Assembly: GCA_950097015.1 (NCBI GenBank)
Contig: CATNEN010000007.1
Coordinates: 7,121,001-7,185,000 of the forward strand
Direction of reading: 5' to 3'
DNA: 64,000 nt
Source: Macrostomum hystrix
Taxonomy: Eukaryota > Platyhelminthes > Macrostomidae
Numbering within the stretch: position 1 is the stretch's first letter; each line of letters starts with the position of its first letter. The notes beneath the pieces are model-generated. The model saw only the letters and a list, made by a program, of their open reading frames with translations, was not told the origin of the DNA and did no database searches. The position numbers and the translations under genes are program-made. This document shows positions 23,233-34,560 of the stretch, piece after piece.

Positions 23233-26200
23233 CTAGGCAAACAACCGACAGCAGGGATCACTGAACAGATCCTGCACAAAGGCCCTGTTGCGCCTGGTGT
23301 AAGGAAACCTGGCGAGCAGCAGGGAGACGTCCGAGTAGAGGCAAAGGTCGAAGAGTCCGGGCCAGCGGGCCCGCAGCTGCACCAGGGCGGCTTCGTTCTT
23401 GGACAGGTTCACCTGGCAGGTCAGCAAGCCGACTAGGCGAAGGACGTCGCGACGCGCCGTGCTGGCCGGCGTGGCCGTTGTTGTCGACGTGGAATTTTCT
23501 ACGCTGCCCGCCTCAGACAAAGTTGGCGCGGTCCACCGTCGGCAAGACCGGTGCAGCCGGAGCCGGCAGCCGACGCAGGCGTCCTCAGCGTGGGCGGCGT
23601 CGACAGGCGAAGCATCGGCGCCGTTGGTGGCAGCCAGGATCAGCAACTCGGCAGGCTCGGGGCCGGACAGCTGGGCGCGGGAGCCGACGCGGCTGGCGTA
23701 GCCGCTGGTTGGCGCAGAATCGTCGGGAGCCAGCGGCTGCTGCTGATTCAGCGGCGCCTGTGATGAAGACGAAGACGACGAACGATGCTGCTGCGAAGAG
23801 GAGGACGAGGACGAGGCCGAGGCGGAACTGGAGGATGCGGCATGCCGCTGCAGAGTCAGCGCGTGCGGGTCACGCGGCAGAGCCAAGCCGGCTGGCTGAG
23901 GTGGCGGCCGGCGCGGCGGCGGAGGCGAAGCGGCCGCAGCAGCTGCTGCAGCAGCAGCAGCTTCCTCAGCTACAGCAGGCTGGTGCCCGATGGCAGCCAA
24001 GGAGGCGGAGGTGACGGTGACGTTAGCGCCGAGCTGTCGGACCCGGCTGAGCAGGCTGGCAGCCGAAGTTCCGGTCCAGGTACGCCGGGCATCAGGCAGC
24101 ACCAGCATGCGGGCTAGCGCGTCTTCGCTTTCGCTGGAGCTGCGGCCTTTTCGTCGCCTGCGGGATAAGTATTGCGGGGTGACCCGGATGTGTGAAGGGT
24201 GAAATAATGGATGGGTGAAGGGTGAAATAATGGATGGGTGAAGGGTGAAATATTGGATGTGTGAAGGGTCTAATGATGGATGGGTGAAGGGTCTAATGAT
24301 GGATGGGTGAAGGGTCTAATGATAGATGGGTGAAGGGTCCGAAAAAAATAAGTCATATAGCAATGAAGGGTCATTTAGCAAGTGGGTAAAGTCTAGATAA
24401 TAGATGTTTGAAGGGTCCGATAATAGATGGTTGAAGGGTCCGATAATAGATTGGTGAAGGGTCCGATAATAGATGGTTGAAGGGTCCGATAATAGATGGT
24501 TGAAGGGTCCGATAATAGATTGGTTGAAGGGTCCGATAATAGATGGGTGAAGGGTCCGATAATAGATTGGTGAAGGGTCCGATAATAGATTGGTGAAGGG
24601 TCCGATAATAGATTGGTGAAGGGTCCGATAATAGATTGGTGAAGGGTCCGATAATAGATGGGTGAAGCGTCCGATAATAGATGGGTGAAGGGTCCGATAA
24701 TAGATTGGTGAAGGGTCCGATAATAGATGGGTGAAGCGTCCGATAATAGATGGGTGAAGGGTCCGATAATAGATTGGTGAAGGGTCCGATAATAGATTGG
24801 TGAAGGGTCCGATAATAGATTGGTGAAGGGTCCGATAATAGATTGGTGAAGGGTCCGATAATAGATTGGTGAAGGGTCCGATAATAGATTGGTTGAAGGG
24901 TCCGATAATAGATTGGTTGAAGGGTCCGATAATAGATTGGTGAAGGGTCCGATAATAGATTGGTGAAGGGTCCGATAATAGATTGGTGAAGGGTCCGATA
25001 ATAGATTGGTGAAGGGTCCGATAATAGATTGGTGAAGGGTCCGATAATAGATGGGTGAAGGGTCCGATAATAGATGGGTGAAGGGTCCGATAATAGATTG
25101 GTGAAGGGTCCGATAATAGATGGGTGAAGGGTCCGATAATAGATTGGTGAAGGGTCCGATAACAGATGGGTGAAGTTTCAGACAATCAGCAAATGTTACA
25201 ATGGCTCGATAAAGATGCCAGAAGGAGTGCAGAAGGATAAATAATAGCACATAATAATAACAAATATAAATAACGAAAACTGCAACTAATAGAGTTTAAC
25301 AGTTTTCCCCAACAATCAATGGGGACTCCAGGCATGGCAAACTGAAGATCAGCATTCATACTCAAAGCAATCTATCGCCAGGTGCCATAAACACATACTG
25401 CTCTTCTCACTCTAAAAACAATGAGCTCAGGATAAAAGCATTGGCCCCGCTATGATTTAACTTGGCACACGCACCGACGATGCCTTCCTCAGGGGTCTCT
25501 GGGGCGTCTCCGAGGTGCGGGTAGTCAGGGCCGCATGTTAATCAATCTCAAGGCGGAAAGCATTTGCCACGGAGTGCCCGCAACAGAGCGAAAATGCAAA
25601 GCAAGCAGAAGCTTTCTGCGCTTCTAGAAGAGAACAAGAAAAAGAAAAACGGAAAATATCGCTGCCAAATAATTTCCTAGCAGATTGCGCACGAAAAATT
25701 TCTTATGCTAATTGTAATATGTTAATAGGGTGATTTCAGATGTTCTGAAAAACACTGCATAGGCACTATATCAATAGACATGTGAATTCCTTCACCGAAA
25801 CATTGCAATAGAATCTATAATTAAAATTTATATACCAGAACCCAAATTTTAGAATCAGTAAATTTATTGCTGAATTATACAAGCTAGAACATTACCGTAC
25901 ACATTAATACCCCCAGTAAATCATCTTAATTTCAGGATCAGAATCCTGATCTCAAATCCTGAATCACAATCCAAAATTTCGGGAATGGAACTTGAAATTC
26001 GGGGTTAGTATACGAATTTTCGGATCCGAATACGAATTTCGAAGTAAAACGAATTTCGGGATCAGAATACGAATTTCGGGATCAGAATACGAATTTCGGG
26101 ATCAGAATTCGAATATCGGGATCAGAATAAGAATTTCGGGATCAGAATACGAATTTCGGGATCAGAATACGAATTTCGGGATCAGAATAGGAATTTCGGG

Positions 26201-29200
26201 ATCATTATTGGAAATTTCGCCTTACCTGACAGGCCGAGGCGATGGAGTTGAGGAGGCGGTAAACGCGTCATCCTCGCCGATGCAGGCGATGCCTGTTTCG
26301 CCGAAGTCGGCGCCGCTTCCGAATGCGGCCTCACCGAAGGCGTCGTCGTCGTCGTCGCCGCAGTCGGCCGGGGTGTCCTCGTCCGGCCAGCAGACGGGTC
26401 GGACCAGCCAGCGGTGGCAGTCGCGGGCGTGCAGCCAGCCGAGGCGCTCCAGCAGGCGGCCCCCGGCCCGGGTGGAGGCCACCAGGCAGAGAGCCCAGAA
26501 GCAGACGCCGCGAACGCTAAGCACCGGGCAGGCGCGGGCGAGCTGGGCGATTGCCGAGACGACGCCGACGCCGATGCCGTCGCAATTGCCGCAGTGGTCA
26601 GCGGAGTCGCCTTCGTTGCTGGCGGCCGGATCCCAGGCGCAACCTTCCAGCAGGCGCAGGCCCAGTTCGGTTGAGGCCACGTGGCCGACAGCCCACAGGG
26701 CAGCCTTGGCGGCGCACACTTCGGCTCGATCGCACCAGAGCTCGGCATCCTCGCTAGGCAGGTCGCGAACTCGCTGGGCCAGGCCGGCCACGTAGGACTG
26801 GCTGGCCAAGTAGCGAGTGCCCTCTGAGTGGCGGGCGAGCTGGCCAAGCAGGTGGGTTGGCAGCCGGCAGCCAGAGGCGTAGGCGCCGGCCATCAGGGCG
26901 TCAACGGTGTTGGGATACCTGGCGCACAGGCTGCAGCGCCACAGCTGCCACTGCTGCTGCAGCAGGGCGCGCTCCGACATGGCCCGGTAGCCGGCCGGGT
27001 GGCCGCATAGGCGAGCCAGGAGCGGCGCCGCCTAGACAGTTGCGGAGTCGGGTGTGTCAGGATTTCATTACTTTTGTGGGTATGAGATGAGTGGCAATGG
27101 GATATGATAAATTAGGATGGGATGGGATGAGTTAGGATTGGATGGGATGGGATGGGATGGGATTGGATGAGATGAGATGAGATGAGATGAGATGGGATGG
27201 GATTGGATGAGAAATTAGATCAGATAGTATTGGATGAAATGAGATGGGATGAGATGAGATGAGATGAGATGGGATTGGATGAGATGAGCTAGAATGGGAT
27301 GAGATGAGTTGGGGCGGGAGAATTGGGGTGAGATGAGTTCGGATGGGATGAGATGTTATAGGTGGAATGTCCCATCGGGGTAGAATAGGGTGAGTTCGGG
27401 TGTGGACGAGTCGGGCAGGAATGAGTCATGATGTTCGAGTCACAGTAGCCAGGACAAATGAGTCTGAGCATGGAGTGCTGAGTCTGATTCCAACAGGACA
27501 GACCTGTTCGCCAATCTGTGTGGCGGCAGCGGGCAGGCGAAGCAGGCAGGAGCCAAGCCAGCGCTGCTGCTGAAGGTGGTCGCAGGCCTCCTCTAGGGCG
27601 GCCAGAGCGACGGCCTGCACAGTCGGGTCAGGGTCCGGCAGGAGGCGGAGCAGCAGGTCGGGTCCCCAGGCCCAGGCCAGGCCGAGGCGCAGCAGCAGCG
27701 TCAGAAGGCGGACGGCGAATTCGCGAGTCTCGGACGGCGGCGTGGCGGCGACGATCGAAGCGGATGAAGGCGCCGTGGCAGCCGACGTAGGCGCTGCTGC
27801 AGTGGCGCCGACGGCGGCAGTCGGGTGGCCGCCCGATGAAGCGGAAGCATTCGTGCCGCCGCAACTGGCACCGGCGCCAGCCGACGCTGCGGCTGCAGCG
27901 GCAACTCCGGCGCCAGCCGGGACAGTTCCAGAACCGGGCGCGGCTGCTTTGCGAAGCGCCCGACGGCCAAAGTCGCCACGGGCGTAGTCCAGCGAGGCCA
28001 GAAGCAGCTTGGCGGGACCAGGCGGCCCGAACAGCAAGCGGAAGAGGGCGGCGCCCAGGCCGGTGGAGTCCAGTAGCTCGGCGGGCAGAGAGGCCGCCAC
28101 CAGTAAGGCGTAGCGGGCGCACGAGGCCTCCAGCTCGGACACTGTAGTATGCCTAGCAACCGCGTCGTAAAGGAAGCAAGCTGAGCTATGTGCCAGGTCG
28201 AAGGCCATGGCGTGCAGAGCTCGGCAGCGTTCGGCAAGGCGGCCCAGCAGGCGGCCGAAGTGTGGAGCAGCCAGGCCGGCGTCCTTGGCGTGGCGCCAGT
28301 CCAGCGGACGGGCTGACAGAGCGGCGGGCATGTAGAAGCGGCTAAGCCGTCGGCACAGGCCCATCCAGACTTCGTCGACTCGATGAGAGCCGCCGGAGCT
28401 CGCCATCAGTCGGCGCGTATCGGCAGCCGCCAAGCGGCGCAGGAGGCCGGGCAGCTCCGGCCAGGGCCAATAGTCGGGATCGGCCTGCCAGCCAGCAGCA
28501 GCCTGAGGTGATGCCAGTGTTGGCGTTGCGCCCGAAGACAGGGTAGGCAGGGGCGTGGCGTCCTCCAGAAACTCCCTGTCGGAGCCGCCCCGGTCTGTCG
28601 AAGCGTGCCAGCCGGTGTCCGGCGGCAGCAGCGGCAGGTCGGATGCACGCGATGCGGCGCAGGAGATCCCTACGCCTAGGTGACGATTGTTACCATGGCG
28701 ACAGGCGGCTTGGCCCAGCAGGTGGGCCAGATAGACTGAACTGGCGCGCGGCGGTCGAGCTCGGGCCGTCTGCGATGCAGTTTGATGATTTTTCTGGTTA
28801 TCTGATTGGCTGGCTAATCTGATTGGCTGGCTAATCTCATTGGCCAACTAATCTGATTGGATGACTAATCTTATAGGACGAATAATCCGTTGGATTGGTG
28901 TCTGTTCAGTTACCGAATGAAACCATGCAAAAACAGATAGACACATCTATTATCATCAAAAAGACTAGCTAGCAAATTAAATTTTCTATGGGAAGTGAAG
29001 ATATGCCTTTGCAAAACATTGTTTGCTCAAGCAGCTGCTTTTTACAAAAACTCGTTAACATTATTTGTTTAATTACAATAAAAGCAATAAAAAAACTCAC
29101 TAAAAATATTATTTAAAATTTATAAAAGCCGTCGCACACACGGCAGAGCCTTAGTTAATTGTGTAATAAAAATATTGGAAATCTCTGAACACACACGCAT

Positions 29201-32200
29201 ACACATTAAATAGATTTACAGTGCTCAGAGAGCATAAAACACATCAGACAGGAATTTGCGCACTTTTTATGCGCAGAAAAAATTTCTCTTTAAACAAAAA
29301 GCCAGACTTGAGTCATAAAAATATGCCGCCAGACATCTAGGGCATTTTTAGACATTCTCTACCTCAGTAATCCCATTCCTCAGTTCAGCGAAACGTTTTA
29401 CACACCCAAATATATAACAGCACTAGCCTGGCTATACAATGGCCCTATACAATACCCCTGTCTGCGCTGTTAAAGGCAGTAAAATATTTATCAGACGCTT
29501 GGCACGACCACAAACAGCTGGGTTATACTGGCTTCAGTGTTTGGGAGAGATGTGGGCTAATCAAGGCTGTAGTTAACAAAATTTTCTGCACCCACCCTTG
29601 ACTATAATAAAGGACAAGATTAGTGAAATCGAGGACAAGATTAGTAGAATCTGTGACAAGATGAGTAGAATCGGTGACAAGATGAGTAGAATCGGTGACA
29701 AGATGAGTAGAATCGGTGACAAGATGAGTAGAATCGGAGACAAGATGAGTAGAATCGGTGACAAGATGAGTAGAATCGGTGACAAGATGAGTAGAATCGG
29801 TGACAAGATGAGTAGAATCGGTGACAAGATGAGTAGAATCGGAGACAAGATGAGTAGAATCGGTGACAAGATGAGTAGAATCGGTGACAAGATGAGTAGA
29901 ATCGGAGACAAGATGAGTAGAATCGGTGACAAGATGAGTAGAATCGGTGACAAGATGAGTAGAATCGGTGACAAGATGAGTAGAATCGGTGACAAGATGA
30001 GTAGAATCGGTGACAAGATGAGTAGAATCGGAGACAAGATGAGTAGAATCGGTGACAAGATGAGTAGAATCGGTGACAAGATGAGTAGAATCGGTGACAA
30101 GAAGAGTAGAATCGGTGACAAGATGAGTAGAATCGGTGACAAGATGAGTAGAATCGAGGACCCACCTGTACAGCTGACACGAGCAGCAGGGCTTGCCTGC
30201 CCGGCCCATTGTCAAGCAGCGGCGCTAGGCAGGCGGCCGGATCGCCGTCGCCGAGAGCGCCAGGGGGCAGGAGGCGGCAGCGGAAGAGCAGCTCGCCGAG
30301 CAGGAGGGCGGCGCCGCCGGCCAGAGCGGGCGAATCGGCTGTCAGGAGGCCGGCAAGGGAGCGGAGCAGGCCGAGGCAGGCGAATTGCTGGAGCAGAAGC
30401 GCCTGGAGAAGCAGGAAACCAATTGGGGATTCCCTTAGAAACACAATGATGATTCATCTAACAGTTTGCTCCCCATCAATTCACCTGATGAGCCTGGGCA
30501 GGCCGCAGCTCGGGTCCGCCAGCCGGTGGCGGCACAAGGTCGCAGCCCTCGGCAGCCACAAAGCCTTCGGCCAAATCCCAGGCCGGGCTGGGAGCGCGCA
30601 CAGCGTCAGCCAGCTGACGACAGCTAAGGCGCAGTCCGGCGGGCGGCCGGCGCACCAGAAACAGGTCGAAGTAAAAGTACAGCAGATCCAGCACGGCATC
30701 TGGGCTGTTCTGCACGCCCAGCATGGCAACAAGGCTGCGCGGTGGCCTGGAGGCTAGGAGGCCCGGCCAGCTGCGGAATAGCGATAGAAGGGCCGGCCGG
30801 CCGCTGCAGCTGACGAAGACGCCAACGCTGCCACGATGCGGGCCGCGCCGGCCGTCCGCACGAAGCTCAGAGCCGGCCAGCGGCCCCGTCAGGTAGTCCA
30901 GGCAAGCCCGGACAGCCGTCCAGTGCTGCCTGCCGTCCGGCGAGTTCAGCAGGCTGGCTAGGGCGGCCACGAGTGCCTCTGTGCAGCGTGGTGGCAGCGG
31001 AGCCTCCAGGCTGGCCTGTTTTAGGATGAGGAAAGGGATACCAGTATCAGGAAAATAAAAGTTGGGATTCTAGATCTTATTATTAAGATTGTTGGGGAAG
31101 CTGCTCACCTGTAGCAGGGCGCCAAGGCCAGGAGCCACAGCGGGCGGGTTGAGCAGTGCAAGCTCAGCCAGGGCCAGCACGGCAGGTCGCATCAGGCGGT
31201 CGCGCCGCTCGTCGCGCTCCGCGTGCCGGCAGATGGCCAGCAGCGGCTGCACCAGGGCGGCGGTGACGCGGCGCGGGCTGCGATGCAGCAGGGCGTGGAC
31301 CAGCTTCATGGCCTGGAAGCGCTCCGACTGCTGCAGCAGGCCGGCCGACGGCTCCTCGTCCAGTGAGCCGAGGTCCAGGCACCTAGTGTGGGAGGGCCAC
31401 GAAGAATAATTAATCAATTGATGCACAACACCTTAAAAGGATCTGAGGAAGCGGCTGAACAGGGCCTGAGGAAGTGGCTGAACAGCATCTGAGAGAGTGG
31501 CTGAACAGGGCCTGAGGAAGTGGCTGAATAGGAACTGAGAATGTCGTTTTATGGGGCTTGAGAAAGTGACTGAATGGAGCTTGAGAAGTCGTTAAAAAGT
31601 GAGTCTCTAAATAAAATATACTAAAGAAAAGAACCGCCAATTTGCTGAGAAGAAAAACAATTTTGCTTACCTGGCGACGCAAACGTCCAATCTAAATTTA
31701 AGGAAGCTTTGCACCGCCGCCACATCGACTAGAAATTTGCGTACACAGCGCAGTAGAGCCGCCCGCAGCTCCGGGCAGTCCTGGAAGAAGCCCGGCACGA
31801 GGCTGGAAACAGAGACGGGGGGTAGTATCCAGCAATATCCACAAATACAGGGCAAAGAGCCGTCACAGCGGAGGCTCGGACACAAGCTCCTCACCTGCTG
31901 AAGATGTCATCGATGTCAACAGAGGCCAGCAACCGTTTCGACAGGCGCACCAATGCGTTGCACAGGTGAATTCTGCGATGAACTCCCTCGGCGTCAAGCT
32001 GGTCGGCGGAGAAAGCCGCCTCCACCTTCTCCAAGATTCGCTCGGGAGCTGAAAATTGAGTTTTTTTAAACAATAAAATCGAATTAAAATTTCACCTAAT
32101 TTTAATACTAAATGAAAAAGAAACAATTAAGTGTTTACTAACCATCGTCATGGCTGATACCAGCTAATGTGAAATTCGGCTTTCCACCTGAAATGTTCAG

Positions 32201-33174
32201 GGAGGCAAATCTTATGGATAATTTACACTAGAGAAAATTATAAAAAATCATGCACCAGTACTTATAGCAACACTAAGAATACTATTTAGTAAATTGCAAC
32301 ACAACAAAATTAATTAAGAATTTCGAATTTAAAACAAGAAACAAAAGCAACAGACATTCCGATTGCATTTTATAGAGCAAGCAAAAAATAAAAAGCAACC
32401 TAGACATTTAGCAAGCTTAATAAAAAATGCTAATTCAAGCAAATATCAAGCATTTGCTAATGGGTGTGTTCTGTATAATAAAATTGTTTAATAACTGCTT
32501 TTTATGTGATGCAGAAAAAGCTGATTGATTGGTATTAGTCTTACAGTTAGAAAAAGTAAAAGTTGACCATACTAAAAAGTCATTTGTATAATATAGGGCT
32601 TAATAGCCAAGACTAAGTTTTAAGTATACAATTTCTTTGCCGAAAATGCCAATATAAGCCATTTATACCACTGTTTATTTTTTTGTTGTGGCTGCTCTGT
32701 AGGCTATTGCAATATTTGCTTTCTGTCTTGGCTACCATTGTAAGGCCGTGTCTAGATTTGGGCTGAATATACCTTAATTTGGTCTGTTCAATGTTCAAAG
32801 CTAGATTTTAGTATGGTCTATCGAAGTGGAATACTTCTAGTTCTAGCTCAATTTTGGAGCTTTCAATATTGAACACTATAAATTGTAGGCTATAATAGAA
32901 AAACATCATAGCAAACAAAACCAAAAACACAAAATGGAACAATTTTGACTGCCTACAAAAACATAAATCTATTTAGAACTTTGTTTCTAAAGTTGTCTGA
33001 AAATTTTAAACCTCCAGAGCTCCGAAATGAGATAATTGTCTTTGTTGCAATCACAAAAACATTATTATATCGCTAGTCAATAATTTTCAGTTTCAAGAAC
33101 AATTAATGGTGCAAGAAACTCAATAAAAACATACGTTGCGTTCGACGTAGAGCGTAGCGACATTCTTGAAACAT
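23233..33174 (-). CDS. RICTOR, mTORC2 scaffold subunit, 10 exons
   Basis: Core scaffold of mTOR complex 2, which phosphorylates Akt, PKC and SGK. Exons in coding order: 33174-33135, 32187-32143, 32048-31895, 31802-31671, 31382-31109, 31015-30485, 30402-30166, 28769-27504, 27031-26226, 24157-23233. All phases agree: 4,410 nt, 1,469 aa (human RICTOR 1,708). Matches to RICTOR run along the length: ERFQAMKLVHALL (N domain), WDLAEGFVAAEGCDL, ALLLGELLFRC, KLLLASLDYARGDFGRR (middle domain), RLPTHLLGQLARHSEG, KAALWAVGHVASTELG to VLSVRGVCFWALCLVAST (RICTOR_V, about 1000-1090), and the conserved C-terminus RRDVLRLVGLLTCQVNLSK ... LCLYSDVSLLLARFP. The region before the C-terminus is replaced by poly-Ala, poly-Ser and Gln runs. 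Exon 1 (13 codons) is the least certain; its donor phase fits exon 2. Confidence 0.93.
24186..25175. repeat. 23-bp minisatellite, last RICTOR intron
   Basis: About 40 units of 23 bp containing GATTGGTGAAGGGTCC and GATAATA, with G/T and A/C variants. It occupies the 3' end of RICTOR intron 9 (24158-26225), ending about 30 bp from the acceptor. Long minus-strand frames (YYRTLHQSIIGPF) are artefacts. Confidence 0.97.
25176..25990. other. Middle of RICTOR intron 9, nothing identified
   Basis: About 800 bp of AT-rich intron between two minisatellites. No exon or RNA gene seen. Confidence 0.5.
26010..26215. repeat. 20-bp minisatellite at RICTOR intron 9 5' splice site
   Basis: About ten copies of GAATTTCGGGATCAGAATAC. 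On the RICTOR (minus) strand the array begins within about 15 bp of the GTAAGG donor at 26225. Confidence 0.93.
27070..27410. repeat. GATGA/GATGG pentamer array, RICTOR intron 8
   Basis: A degenerate pentanucleotide repeat fills most of the intron 27032-27503. Confidence 0.92.
28770..29615. other. RICTOR intron 7, non-array part
   Basis: Next to the acceptor at 28770 there are about four ~17-bp units CTAATCTGATTGGCTGG (28795-28870). The rest is AT-rich with no gene seen. Confidence 0.6.
29620..30156. repeat. 21-bp minisatellite at RICTOR intron 7 5' splice site
   Basis: About 25 copies of the 21-bp unit containing AAGATGAGTAGAATCGG. On the coding strand it starts roughly 10 bp downstream of the donor at 30165. 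Because 21 is a multiple of three, frames on both strands stay open (DKMSRIG; DSTHLVT; ILLILSP; FYSSCHR) without any implication of coding. Confidence 0.97.
31425..31590. repeat. ~22-bp degenerate repeat, RICTOR intron 4
   Basis: About six units of GGCCTGAGGAAGTGGCTGAA with increasing decay, in the intron 31383-31670. Confidence 0.8.
32188..33134. other. RICTOR intron 1
   Basis: AT-rich intron between the proposed first and second coding exons. No repeats or extra exon identified. Confidence 0.5.
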
Positions 33175-34560
33175 TGTCTGCGATGGTAGCAGTGAAAAGG
33201 ATGCATGTCAATAAAGGAAAATTTATATTTGACCTTGCCTTATCATAACAGCATAAAACTTATAAATAAAGCAAAACCGTTGATTACATATAATAAAAGC
33301 TTTGTAAAAGGCAACTGAAAGTTACGTAATTTCTAAAATTAAATAGTAAATAGCTATGCACTATCGTGTGCAACAGAACTAAGACGAGCATACGTATTCT
33401 ATTTTTACCGAATATCTTAGAAAGCAGTTCTAAGAAAGGTAGAATTGAACTGACAAGCTGTAAGACTGTAAAGTAAAACGAAAACAAATTGGTTAATTCA
33501 AAGTAAAATAGGAGTTTAGAGAAATTTGTCTGCAAAGTAAAACTAATTTTAAAGACAAACCTACTTAACTCTAGGCTTATTTGAAGTCGCATGCGGAGAA
33601 ATGACATCGTTCTCTGCAGCATTGGCATTAATTCTCTGCTAAATTGTGACGTTGTTGTATGCTGGGGGCGAACAATTGTTGGCTGAAAAAGAGGACATTG
33701 CTTCTTTTCTGCAGGAGTGTGTAATTATTTTTCTGCAATAGGGGGATTATTGGTTCTCCGCAAGGACTTCTCAAGTAGAGGACCTCTCTACTTAAGATGT
33801 CCTTGGTTCTCCGCTGCTGGGGAAAAAGTGGAATTCTCTGCTGCTAAGGTGCCGGTGACATTTGTTCTCTATTGGGGGGCAAGGGGTATTTAAAGGCTGC
33901 ATGTCAAAGGGCTGGCAAGGGGTACCCGATGACAGTCCCTTCTGACACCCGATGACTGCAATCTCTTCTGACACCCGATGACAGTCTTTTCTGACACCCG
34001 ATGACAATATTTTCTGACACCCGATGACAGAGTCTCTTCTGACACCCGATGGCAGAGTCTCTTCTGACACCCGATGGCAGTCTCTTCTGACACCCGATGA
34101 CAGTCTCTTCTGACACCCGATGGCAGTCTCTTCTGACACCCGATGACCTCCGAGACACTAATTCTGATGAATTTGTGTATGCCCCAGTTGAAATGGAGTG
34201 ACTAGCCGTTGTTGCAGTAATTTTTGCGCGCTCACAAAAAGCGAATCGGTTTTTACGTACTAGTTCGGAAAGCCTGGTCGGGTGAACTTTGATCCGTGCA
34301 GTTGGGTGAACAGAATGAAACTTCGGTGTATATTTCCAGGGTAAGTGCAACCTGACTTTGGTTGTTTCTCGACCAGAAGTTTACACAAATTCTGTCTCTT
34401 TACTGATAAATGGCCGGTTCCAGCCAGTCTGTCTTCATGGCTTCTAAACAGAAACGGGTGGTAGAAGAAGCAGAAGTAGCGTATATTGAGCTGAGTTCCA
34501 GTGGACTCAATAACAAGCGCGATTTCTATAACTTCGAGCACTTTTAAGCTGTAAACCGTG
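33175..34560. promoter_or_regulatory. Divergent RICTOR / NAT16-like intergenic region
   Basis: The start codons of the RICTOR gene (minus) and the NAT16-like gene (plus) are about 1.4 kb apart, head to head, so both promoters must lie here unless there are distal 5' exons. The region is AT-rich next to RICTOR and contains a tandem array at 33930-34148. No TATA or other promoter element is assigned. Confidence 0.5.
33930..34148. repeat. 22-24-bp minisatellite upstream of NAT16-like gene
   Basis: About ten units based on TCTTCTGACACCCGATGACAG, varying in the number of GAGTC bases. It sits within the divergent intergenic region, about 400 bp upstream of the NAT16-like start. Confidence 0.93.

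Noticed and set aside
24316-25250. 285-289-codon frames reading YYRTLHQSIIGPF
   Set aside because: Translation of the 23-bp intronic minisatellite in rotating frames.
26182-28237. Large open frames on both strands overlapping RICTOR exons 8 and 9
   Set aside because: They are shadows caused by high GC at third codon positions; only the minus-strand frames matching RICTOR have homology and matching splice phases.
29573-30449. Long frames on both strands through the 21-bp array (up to 283 codons)
   Set aside because: The 21-bp unit is a multiple of three without stops. The array lies in a RICTOR intron directly after a well-supported donor.
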